Of a DNA stretch of 47,125 bases, positions 7,829-14,913 are shown piece by piece; the stretch's first letter is position 1; each line of letters starts with the position of its first letter. The notes under the pieces were generated by a model, which saw only the letters and a program-made list of their open reading frames with translations, was not told the DNA's origin and ran no database searches. The translations under genes were made by a program, and so were the position numbers. Origin of the DNA: CAZEFK01 sp964511405 (lineage in GTDB: Bacteria > Pseudomonadota > Alphaproteobacteria > Elsterales > Elsteraceae); contig CAZEFK010000020.1 in assembly GCA_964511405.1 (NCBI GenBank), positions 1-47,125 of the forward strand. The letters are read 5' to 3'.

Positions 7829-8649
7829 CCGCATCAGCGGTCGGCATGACCGCAGCAGCGGTCCGCCTCTCGGGCGTCGGCAAGCGCTTCGGCGCGACCG
7901 ACGTGCTGCAGGATATCGACCTGGAGATCCGCCATGGCGAGGTCACCTGCCTGATCGGCCCGTCGGGCTCGGGCAAGAGCACGCTCTTGCGCTGCATTGC
8001 CTTCCTGGAGGAGCACAGCGCCGGCATCATCACCGTCGCCGGCGAGCCCATGGGCTTCGCGCCGGGCGCCGGACCGGCCGAGCGCCGCCGCCTGCCCGAC
8101 ACGGACGTTGCGCGGGTCCGGCGCCACCTGGGCATGGTATTCCAGCAGTTCAACCTGTGGCCGCACATGACGGCGCTGGGCAATGTCGCCGAAGCCCTGC
8201 GGCTGGTGCGACGGCTCTCGCGCCGCGAGGCCGAGGCCAAGGCCCTGGCGACGCTGGACAAGGTCGGCCTCGCCCACCGCGCCCGGCACTATCCGTCGGA
8301 GCTGTCGGGCGGCCAGCAGCAGCGGGTGGCGATCGCCCGGGCGCTGGCCATGGAGCCCCGGATCATGCTGTTCGACGAACCGACCTCGTCGCTCGACCCG
8401 GAGCTCACGGGCGAAGTCCTGACCGTCATGCGCGACCTCGCCGCCGACGGCATGACCATGGTCGTGGTCACCCACGAGATCGGCTTCGCAGCCCAGGTCG
8501 CCCAGCACATCGTGTTCCTGGACCACGGCCGGATTCTCCTGGAGGGCCGCGCCGCCGAGGTGTTCGCCAAGCCCTGGCATCCGCGCCTGGACCAGTTCCT
8601 GCGCACGTTCCTGGACCGCGGCGCCTCGATCCTGCTGGGCGCCGCCTGA
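7825..8649 (+). CDS. ABC transporter ATP-binding protein, amino-acid type
   Basis: A 274-residue cytoplasmic ATPase. Walker A is GPSGSGKS (45-52), the signature LSGGQ is at 160-164, Walker B MLFDEP at 181-186, the D-loop SSLDP follows, and the switch His is H217. Start is ATG 7825 (overlapping the permease stop) or ATG 7846. The first 14 codons arise from an imperfect 21-base tandem duplication that repeats the start codon and MTA(S/A)AV(G/R), so translation could begin at either copy. It completes the importer operon; the next gene is a small ORF after a 100-base gap. Confidence 0.92.
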   Translation: MTASAVGMTAAAVRLSGVGKRFGATDVLQDIDLEIRHGEVTCLIGPSGSGKSTLLRCIAFLEEHSAGIITVAGEPMGFAPGAGPAERRRLPDTDVARVRRHLGMVFQQFNLWPHMTALGNVAEALRLVRRLSRREAEAKALATLDKVGLAHRARHYPSELSGGQQQRVAIARALAMEPRIMLFDEPTSSLDPELTGEVLTVMRDLAADGMTMVVVTHEIGFAAQVAQHIVFLDHGRILLEGRAAEVFAKPWHPRLDQFLRTFLDRGASILLGAA

Positions 8650-8751
8650 TCCGGCTAAACCCGATGCGGTAGGGCTTTCGTTTGCATATATATAGAATGT
8701 CTGCTATCAGATGGCCTATCCGCGGCCACATCGGCCCCACGGAGGCCAATC

Positions 8752-8943
8752 ATCGACCCGACACTCTATCCGAGTCTGATTGACGACCTGCGCGCCCAGT
8801 TTCACCAGGCCACGGTCCGGGCCCGGAGCGCGCAGCAGGCTGGGCGCGGCTATCATGACCTGGCGCAGTTTTATGCCGACTGGATCGCCGAGGCTGAGCA
8901 CAGCCTGGCTGCCGGCGAGCACCGGATCGCCGAAGCGTCCTGA
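8752..8943 (+). CDS. Small hypothetical ORF with apparent ATC start (63 aa)
   Basis: The frame from 8752 to the TGA at 8941-8943 has no ATG, GTG or TTG upstream or near its start, yet it reads like a normal helical protein (DPTLYPSLIDDLRAQFHQAT, ADWIAEAEHSLAAGEHRIAE). A strong GGAGG at 8741-8745 lies six bases before an ATC codon, exactly where an initiation codon is expected. Either ATC is used as a rare start, or a base change or sequencing error removed ATG. There is an upstream in-frame CTG at 8701 without a ribosome site. No domain recognised. An A+T-rich stretch (8681-8699) before it may be its promoter. Convergent with the serine hydrolase, 7 bases apart. Confidence 0.45.
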   Translation: MDPTLYPSLIDDLRAQFHQATVRARSAQQAGRGYHDLAQFYADWIAEAEHSLAAGEHRIAEAS

Positions 8944-8950
8944 CGCGGGC

Positions 8951-10243
8951 CTACTGGACGGCCCGGATCCGCTCGGCGGTCACGGCCTCGTCGTCGTCGC
9001 GGCCATAGCCGTCATAGCGGACCGCGCAGCGGCCATCGGCGGTCCGGCCGGTGGTGACATGCGCCGCCCACCATGTCCCTTCCGATAGCACCTGCAGCGC
9101 CAAGCCGGGGCGGCAGTCGGGCGCCGGCGCTTCGGATGCCGGCGCCCCTGATACCGGTGCATGGCCGCCGAAGACGATCTCGGCGACGGCATCGGACAGG
9201 GAATCGTCGCCGACGGCATTGCCGTTGCTCAGGAACACGATCGCCGTCTTCTGCCGCACATAGTAGAACGCCTCGGACTCGAAGCCGTCGGCGCTGCCGG
9301 TGTGGCCGAGGCTCTGGCCCCAGTCGTCGCTGTTGCGCTCCACGCCCAGGCCGTACTCGTCGGTGCCGGCGCTGCGGCCGCTCATCTTGGCCGACAGCTC
9401 CAGGCCGAGCAGCGTGTGGTCGCGGAACAGCGCGAACAGCAGCTTCTCCAGGTCGGCGGCGGTGCTGACCAACGGGCCGTCGCCGGTCATGGACCGCCAT
9501 TGCGCCAGGCTGACATCGGCCGTGATCGGGGCGTCGTCATCATCACTGTCGGCGACGAAGCCGTGGGCCAGGGTGCGGTCGCTGGGATCGGCCCCGACCG
9601 TGGTGTCGTGCATGCCGGCCGGGTCCAGCACCCGGCGGTGCAGGATCGCCCCCAGGTCCTGGTGCTCGGTCGCCTCCAGCACCATGCCCAGCAGCACATA
9701 GTTGCTGTTGGAGTACTGATAGCGCTGGCCGGGCCGGCCGGTCGGCCGCTCCCCGACCGCATAGTGCAGGGCCTCCTGCGGCTTGAAGATGCGCCCCGGA
9801 TCCTTGGCCTGGGTGTCGTTGAACGACTCGGTCAGGTAGTCCGGAATGCCCGAGCTGTGGTCCAAAAGCTGGATCAGCGTCGCGGCGTCCAGGTTGGGCA
9901 GGCGCTCGAAGCCGGCGGTGGTGCCCAAATGCCGCCGGACCTTGTCGGAAAGCGCCAGGCGGCCGTCCTGCACCTGCTGCAGGATCGACGTCGCCACCGC
10001 CATCTTGCCGATCGACGCGATGTAGAAGCGGTGGCTCGGCGTCATCCGCTCGCCGGTGCGGACATTGGCCAGGCCGCCAGCATAGACCGCGCGGCCCGCC
10101 GGCCCCGAGACCAGGAGCACGCCGCCGGGCAGGCGATGCGCGAACAGGAAGGAGTCCAGCTTGGCCTGGAGGGCATCCGCCCGCGCCGGGCCCGACGCCG
10201 CCAGCAGCACCGCGATCGCGGCGCCGATCCAGATTTTGCGCAT
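8951..10243 (-). CDS. Serine hydrolase, beta-lactamase family (class C-like/esterase)
   Basis: A 430-residue exported protein. Residues 1-22 look like a signal peptide (KIWIGAAIAVLLAASGPARA). The SxxK nucleophile motif is SIGK (77-80), the YxN motif is YSN (177-179), and GHTG near residue 322 stands for the KTG box, as in the Beta-lactamase_2 (PF00144) family of esterases, D-aminopeptidases and carboxypeptidases. The C-terminal ~80 residues after the catalytic domain contain two cysteines and an acidic stretch that I do not recognise. It is the last gene of an operon after the aminotransferase and the GNAT protein. Antibiotic hydrolysis should not be assumed from the family name. Confidence 0.87.
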   Translation of the reverse strand: MRKIWIGAAIAVLLAASGPARADALQAKLDSFLFAHRLPGGVLLVSGPAGRAVYAGGLANVRTGERMTPSHRFYIASIGKMAVATSILQQVQDGRLALSDKVRRHLGTTAGFERLPNLDAATLIQLLDHSSGIPDYLTESFNDTQAKDPGRIFKPQEALHYAVGERPTGRPGQRYQYSNSNYVLLGMVLEATEHQDLGAILHRRVLDPAGMHDTTVGADPSDRTLAHGFVADSDDDDAPITADVSLAQWRSMTGDGPLVSTAADLEKLLFALFRDHTLLGLELSAKMSGRSAGTDEYGLGVERNSDDWGQSLGHTGSADGFESEAFYYVRQKTAIVFLSNGNAVGDDSLSDAVAEIVFGGHAPVSGAPASEAPAPDCRPGLALQVLSEGTWWAAHVTTGRTADGRCAVRYDGYGRDDDEAVTAERIRAVQ

Positions 10244-10299
10244 GCGCCCCTGCCCGTGCCGATCGGCCGCACCAGCCCGGCACGCTGTCATGACAAAGG

Positions 10300-11022
10300 T
10301 TAATTTTCGGCGAAGCTCGCGAGGCTGGCGCACTGCCGACCCTCGGCGTCGAAATTTGCGGGATCGAGCCAGCGCTCGAAGGCGCGGCGGCGCGCCGGCC
10401 ATTCGCGGTCGATGATCGAGAACCAGGCGGTGTCGCGATTGCGGCCCTTGTACAGGGTCGCCTGACGGAACACGCCCTCGAAGGTGAAGCCCAGGCGCGC
10501 GGCGGCGGCGCGCGAGGGCTGGTTGAGAGCGTCGCACTTCCATTCGTAACGGCGATAGCCGAGTTCGTCGAACACCCGCCGCATCATCAGGTACATGACT
10601 TCGGTGGCGGCGGGGGTGCGCTGCAGCGCCGGGCTGTAGTTGACATGTCCGATCTCGATGACACCCACCGCCGGGTCGATGCGCAGATAGCTGGCCACCC
10701 CGACTGCCCGGCCGGTGCCGTCGAGGATGGCGTGGAACAGCGGATCCTCGCTGCGGGCCGAGGCCGCGACCCACCGGCGGTAATCCTCCAGCGCCGCATA
10801 GGGGCCATAGCCGAGGTAGGTCCAGTTGCGGCCGTCGCGGTCGGCAGCGTTGGCCGCGAACAGATCAGCTGCATGCCGCTCGTCCAGCGGCTCGATCCGG
10901 CAGAAGCGGCCGGCCATGGGCGTGCGCGGCGGGCGCGGCCGCGCCGTCCAATCGGGCAGCGGCGCGCCGATCGGCTGGCCCAGGGCGTTCGTAAGGGGGG
11001 CGTTCGTAAGGGGGGCGTTCAC
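10300..11022 (-). CDS. GNAT-family N-acetyltransferase (RimJ/RimL-like)
   Basis: A 240-residue acetyltransferase of the GNAT_3 type. FRQATLYKGRNRDTAWFSII near the C-terminus and YEWKCDALNQPSRAAAARLG are typical of this branch, in which the last motif packs against acetyl-CoA. Start is GTG 11022, overlapping the aminotransferase stop in GTGA, so it is coupled to that gene. The N-terminus MNAPLTNAPLTNALG is produced by a 15-base in-frame tandem repeat (10986-11020) and probably is not part of the fold. Substrate unknown: relatives acetylate proteins or small amines. Confidence 0.87.
   Translation of the reverse strand: MNAPLTNAPLTNALGQPIGAPLPDWTARPRPPRTPMAGRFCRIEPLDERHAADLFAANAADRDGRNWTYLGYGPYAALEDYRRWVAASARSEDPLFHAILDGTGRAVGVASYLRIDPAVGVIEIGHVNYSPALQRTPAATEVMYLMMRRVFDELGYRRYEWKCDALNQPSRAAAARLGFTFEGVFRQATLYKGRNRDTAWFSIIDREWPARRRAFERWLDPANFDAEGRQCASLASFAEN
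10986..11020. repeat. 15-base tandem repeat at a gene start
   Basis: Two exact copies of CGTTCGTAAGGGGGG (10986-11000, 11001-11015) plus five bases of a third (11016-11020). On the minus strand each adds NAPLT to the N-terminus of the acetyltransferase, directly after its GTG start. The six-G runs make it prone to slippage; changes of one unit keep the frame, while loss or gain of a G would shift it. Confidence 0.85.
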
Positions 11023-12239
11023 GACGCCACCGCCAGCTCGGGGCCGTTCTGGACCCGCTTCAGCGCCTGGCGGATGCTGCGCACGGCCTGGCGGATGCGG
11101 TCGCCGTTCTCGACCAAGGCGATGCGCACGAAGCCCTCGCCATATTCACCGAAGCCGACGCCCGGGGCGACCGCGACATTGGCCTCTTCCAGCAGCCATT
11201 TGGCGAAGCCCAGGCTGCCCATGGCGCGGCAGGACTCGGGCACCGGTGCCCAGCAGAACATCGATGCCTCGGGCGCCGGGATCGGCCAGCCGGCCTTGGC
11301 CAGGCCCGACACCAGGATGTCGCGGCGCTCGCGATAGACGCGCCGGAACTCGGCGACGCAGTCCTGCGGGCCGTTGAGCGCGGCGATTGCCGCCACCTGG
11401 ATCGGCGTGAAGGCGCCATAGTCCAGGTAGGACTTCACGCGGGCGAGGGCGCCGATCAGCTTGGCCGAGCCGACGCAGAAGCCCACCCGCCAGCCCGGCA
11501 TCGAATAGGTCTTGCTGAGGCTGCCGAACTCGACGCCGATGTCCTTGGCCCCCGGCGCCTGCAGCATCGAGGGCGGCGGATCGCCGAAATAGATCTCGGA
11601 ATAGGCCAGGTCCGAGACCAGATGCACGCCGCGGCGCCGGCAGAACTCCACGACCTCGGCATAGAAGCCCAGGTCGCGTGTCTCGGCGGTGGGGTTCGAG
11701 GGATAGCTGACGATCAGCACGGTCGGCGCCGGCACGCTGTGCTGGTAGGCGCGCTCCAGCATGGGCAGGAACTGTTCGGGCGGGGTCGGTGGCAGGTGGC
11801 GCAGCGAGGCGCCGGCCATGATGAAGCCGAAGGCGTGGATCGGATAGGTCGGGTTGGGCACCAGGATGGTGTCGCCCGGGCTGGTGATCGCCTGCGCCAG
11901 GTTGGCCAGGCCCTCCTTGGAGCCCAGGGTGACGATGACCTCGGTCTCGGGGTCGAGGTCGACGCCGAAGCGGCGCTGGTAGTAGCCGGCGATGGCGCGG
12001 CGCAGCGGCGGGATGCCCTTGGATGTCGAGTAGCGGTGGGCCCGGGGGTCGCGCGCCACCTCGCACAGCTTGTCGACGATGTGCGTCGGCGTCGCCATGT
12101 CGGGATTGCCCATGCCGAAGTCGATGACATCGCGCCCGGCAGCTCGCGCCGCCGCCTTCAGCCGGTTGACCTCGGCGAAGACGTAGGGCGGCAGGCGGCG
12201 GACGCGATGGAACTCGAGGTCGGACGACATCGGGGGCAC
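11019..12239 (-). CDS. Class I/II aminotransferase (AlaC/LL-DAP aminotransferase-like)
   Basis: A 406-residue fold-type I PLP enzyme. RRLPPYVFAEVNRLKAAARA and IDFGMGNPDMATPTHIVDKL are characteristic of the group annotated AlaC or LL-diaminopimelate aminotransferase; the PLP lysine is in SLSKTYSMPGWRVGF. These enzymes move an amino group between alanine or a similar amino acid and a 2-oxo acid. Start may be GTG 12239 (AGGAG three bases upstream) or ATG 12230; the family usually begins near MSSDLEFHRVRRLPPY. It heads an operon with the GNAT and serine-hydrolase genes and is divergent from the propeller protein. The true amino-acid substrate is not certain. Confidence 0.88.
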   Translation of the reverse strand: MPPMSSDLEFHRVRRLPPYVFAEVNRLKAAARAAGRDVIDFGMGNPDMATPTHIVDKLCEVARDPRAHRYSTSKGIPPLRRAIAGYYQRRFGVDLDPETEVIVTLGSKEGLANLAQAITSPGDTILVPNPTYPIHAFGFIMAGASLRHLPPTPPEQFLPMLERAYQHSVPAPTVLIVSYPSNPTAETRDLGFYAEVVEFCRRRGVHLVSDLAYSEIYFGDPPPSMLQAPGAKDIGVEFGSLSKTYSMPGWRVGFCVGSAKLIGALARVKSYLDYGAFTPIQVAAIAALNGPQDCVAEFRRVYRERRDILVSGLAKAGWPIPAPEASMFCWAPVPESCRAMGSLGFAKWLLEEANVAVAPGVGFGEYGEGFVRIALVENGDRIRQAVRSIRQALKRVQNGPELAVAS

Positions 12240-12381
12240 AGGCTCCTGAGCAAGGGGTGAGCCTCTTGGTCGGGCACCGGCCGCCTGCTGTCAATGGGGT
12301 CGGCGTCGCCCCCAACTGGCGGTTGCGCCCGATTCGCGCGCAGCTAGGATCGGGTTCGCGCATTTCGAGCGGGGGCAAGCA

Positions 12382-14622
12382 ATGACTGATCCATGTGCGT
12401 CCCTTCAGGCGGAGGTCGACAACCTATCCGCAACGTTGGGCCGCCTGGAGGACGAGTACGTCACGGCGAGCCCGGCACGGCGGCTGGTCCTGATGCGGGA
12501 GATCAGGGACACGCAGGCGCTGCTCAAAGTCGCTCAGGCGGACCTCGCCGCCTGCCGGCATCCGCCGCCGCCGCCCCCGCCGCCGCTGCCCGATGTGCGG
12601 TGGAACAGCATCGGTCCGGGGGATGTGAACGGCCGGATCCTGTCGCTCGCGGTCGATCCGACGAACGGCGCCATTGTCTATGCCGGCAGCGCCAATGGTG
12701 GCGTGTTCAAGACGACCGACGGCGGCGCCGCGTGGACGCCGCTGTGGAACGACCAGGCGTCGCTTGCGGTCGGCGCCGTGGCGGTGGCGCCGTCGAACCC
12801 GAGCGTTGTGTATGCCGGCACCGGGCAGTGGTGGCGTTCCGCCTATGGCGCCTTCCAGGCCTATCCCGGCGTCGGCGTCTATCGCAGCGATGACGCCGGG
12901 GCGACCTGGCGCCTGCTGTCCCCGATTCCGAGCGACGAGATTTCGGCGATCGCAGTCGACCCCGGCAATGCCGACCGCCTGTTCGTCGCAGGCAACCTGG
13001 GATTGCATCGAAGCACCACCGGTGGCGCGTCCTGGGATCTGCTGGGCTCGAACCACTACGGCGTGTTCGACGGCAATCTCAGTCACCTGGCGATGGATCC
13101 GACCGACGGCGACCGGCTGCTGGTCGGCGTCCAGGGCTCGGCAATCCGCGATGGTGGCGTGTGGCGGACCATTGATGGCGGCGGCAACTGGACGCATCTG
13201 AACAATGGGCTGCCTGGCGACGCCGACACGCCGGGGCCGCGGATCGCGCTGGGCGTCAAGGGCGCGCATGGCAGATGGTTCGTGGCGGTCAAGCTGGCGA
13301 ACCAGATTTACACCAGCACCAATTTCGGCAGCTCCTTCACGCAGCAACCGACCTTTTCCGACTTCAATCCAGACCCCGATCCCGACCAACTCATCGGCGT
13401 CGATCCGACCGACGAATCGGTGCTGATCGCTGGCGACGTCTGGCTGTATCGAAGTACCGACGGCGGCAAGACCTGGAGCAAGATCGGCGACACGACGACC
13501 ACGCCGGATACCTACGTCCACGAGGACAAGCACGCGATCGCCTTCGACCCGGCGGACCATCGGCACATTTACGTTGCGACCGACGATGGCGTTTCGGCGA
13601 CCCGCGACGGCGGCGACAGCTGGACCTCCGGGCACTATCCGGCCTATCCGAAGTACGGTCGCCCAGCGCTCAGCAACGGGCTGGTGGTGGCGCAGTGCTA
13701 CAATATCGGGGTGACCCAGACCGCGGACTATGCCTGCGCGATCACGACTCAGGACAATCGGTGCTACGAGTCCACCGGTGGAGACTTTGGCCGTTTCGTC
13801 ATCGATTTCCCTCATGAGGGTGGCTGGGTCCAATATGACCCGAGCACGTCAAAAGTCGCCTACGCCAACACCTGGCTTTACGGCTTGGTACGCACGGTCG
13901 ATGGTGGCGACACGTGGGTTCAGCTGCCGGTCGATTTTCGCAGCATGCTCGGGGTCAGCATGGCGCTCGCCGGCCGGACCACGTCCTTGCTGCTGGGTTT
14001 CCCGCAAGACGGCAGCGTGCTCAAGCGGTCGACCGATCGCGGGGACAGCTGGACGGACGTCCTGACCCCGGCCCACCCGATCTCCGCCGTGCGCTTCCAA
14101 CCGACCGATGACGGACACGCCTACGCCGCCAGCGAGGACGGGACGGTCTGGCATTCTTCGGATGCCGGGGTGACCTGGACCGAGCTCGACAATACCGGAC
14201 TGCCCCTACAGCGAATCCACGACATCCAGGTGTCCTGGAGCGATCCGCTGCAGATCTACCTCGCCTATGGCCAGCGGATCAGCTACGACGTGATCGGGTA
14301 TCGGCCGCTGTGGCGCGGCGCCGTCGGCAGCGGATCCGCGGCGAGTTGGACCGACGTCAGCGGCACCGGCGGGACCGCGCCATTGCCGACCTACGGGCTG
14401 ACCGGGCTGGTGATCGACCCGGCGGACCCGAGTCACCTCTATGTCAGCAGCGTCGGCGGCCCGACAGCCGGGGTGTTCGTCTCCCGGGACGGCGGCGGCA
14501 GCTGGACCCGGTTCAGCGAAGGCCTGCCGAATTGCCTGATCTCGCACCTGACCTTCCGGGTGCCCGATCGCACCCTCCATCTCAGCACCATGGGGCGCGG
14601 CGCCTACCGCCGCCGCATCTGA
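12382..14622 (+). CDS. Asp-box (BNR/sortilin-like) beta-propeller protein with N-terminal coiled coil
   Basis: A 746-residue protein with three parts. Residues 1-60 are a heptad-like helical region (LQAEVDNLSATLGRLEDEY, MREIRDTQALLKVAQADLAA). Residues 61-70 are a proline run. The rest carries about ten Asp boxes of the S/T-x-D-x-G-x-x-W type (TTDGGAAW, SDDAGATW, TIDGGGNW, STDGGKTW, TRDGGDSW, TVDGGDTW, STDRGDSW, SSDAGVTW, SRDGGGSW), as in sortilin/BNR propellers of 6-10 blades. No signal peptide, anchor or catalytic motif is visible, which is odd because such propellers are often extracellular. Probably a binding or scaffold protein. It stands alone, and its base composition is slightly less GC-rich than its neighbours. 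Confidence 0.85.
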   Translation: MTDPCASLQAEVDNLSATLGRLEDEYVTASPARRLVLMREIRDTQALLKVAQADLAACRHPPPPPPPPLPDVRWNSIGPGDVNGRILSLAVDPTNGAIVYAGSANGGVFKTTDGGAAWTPLWNDQASLAVGAVAVAPSNPSVVYAGTGQWWRSAYGAFQAYPGVGVYRSDDAGATWRLLSPIPSDEISAIAVDPGNADRLFVAGNLGLHRSTTGGASWDLLGSNHYGVFDGNLSHLAMDPTDGDRLLVGVQGSAIRDGGVWRTIDGGGNWTHLNNGLPGDADTPGPRIALGVKGAHGRWFVAVKLANQIYTSTNFGSSFTQQPTFSDFNPDPDPDQLIGVDPTDESVLIAGDVWLYRSTDGGKTWSKIGDTTTTPDTYVHEDKHAIAFDPADHRHIYVATDDGVSATRDGGDSWTSGHYPAYPKYGRPALSNGLVVAQCYNIGVTQTADYACAITTQDNRCYESTGGDFGRFVIDFPHEGGWVQYDPSTSKVAYANTWLYGLVRTVDGGDTWVQLPVDFRSMLGVSMALAGRTTSLLLGFPQDGSVLKRSTDRGDSWTDVLTPAHPISAVRFQPTDDGHAYAASEDGTVWHSSDAGVTWTELDNTGLPLQRIHDIQVSWSDPLQIYLAYGQRISYDVIGYRPLWRGAVGSGSAASWTDVSGTGGTAPLPTYGLTGLVIDPADPSHLYVSSVGGPTAGVFVSRDGGGSWTRFSEGLPNCLISHLTFRVPDRTLHLSTMGRGAYRRRI

Positions 14623-14839
14623 GCGCGCTCGGCGTTGGAACTGGGCGGCCGCCCGGCCGATGCTCGGGACGGGCCCGACGCCCTGGTGCTGGCGGCGCCG
14701 CACACAAGGCGAGACCGAGCGGATGATCGACCGCGCAGCGTTCCAGCGGCGGCCTTCTGCCCCAATTTGCGCTGCTGGTGCGACGGGCGGCGGCAGGACA
14801 TTCGCAACGTCCTCGACAAGCCGCGGCTGTACTGAGGGC

Positions 14840-14912
14840 GGGGGCCCTCGCCCCTCCCTCTCCCGAACCGCGGGAGAGGGAGGGGACCCGCGTGAGCGGG
14901 GAGGGTGAGGGG
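14840..14912. repeat. REP-like GC-rich hairpin, likely fusA terminator
   Basis: CCCCTCCCTCTCCC (14851-14864) and its exact complement (14872-14885) form a 14-base stem with a 7-base loop, flanked by further CCCTC/GAGGG arms. It starts 28 bases after the EF-G stop and could end that transcript, though no T-run follows. The pyrimidine/purine composition resembles the doublet at 45317-45452, suggesting a family of extragenic repeats. The 228 bases between the propeller stop and this element show no convincing gene. Confidence 0.65.
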
Positions 14913-14913
14913 C

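Noticed and set aside
9051..10243. Annotation of the serine hydrolase as a beta-lactam resistance gene
   Set aside because: SxxK and YSN are shared by esterases and peptidases; HTG replaces KTG and there is no ampR-like neighbour.
14635..14835. 66-codon frame after the propeller gene
   Set aside because: No ribosome site, no recognisable domain and arginine/aspartate-rich shadow-like composition; could be remnant but unsupported.
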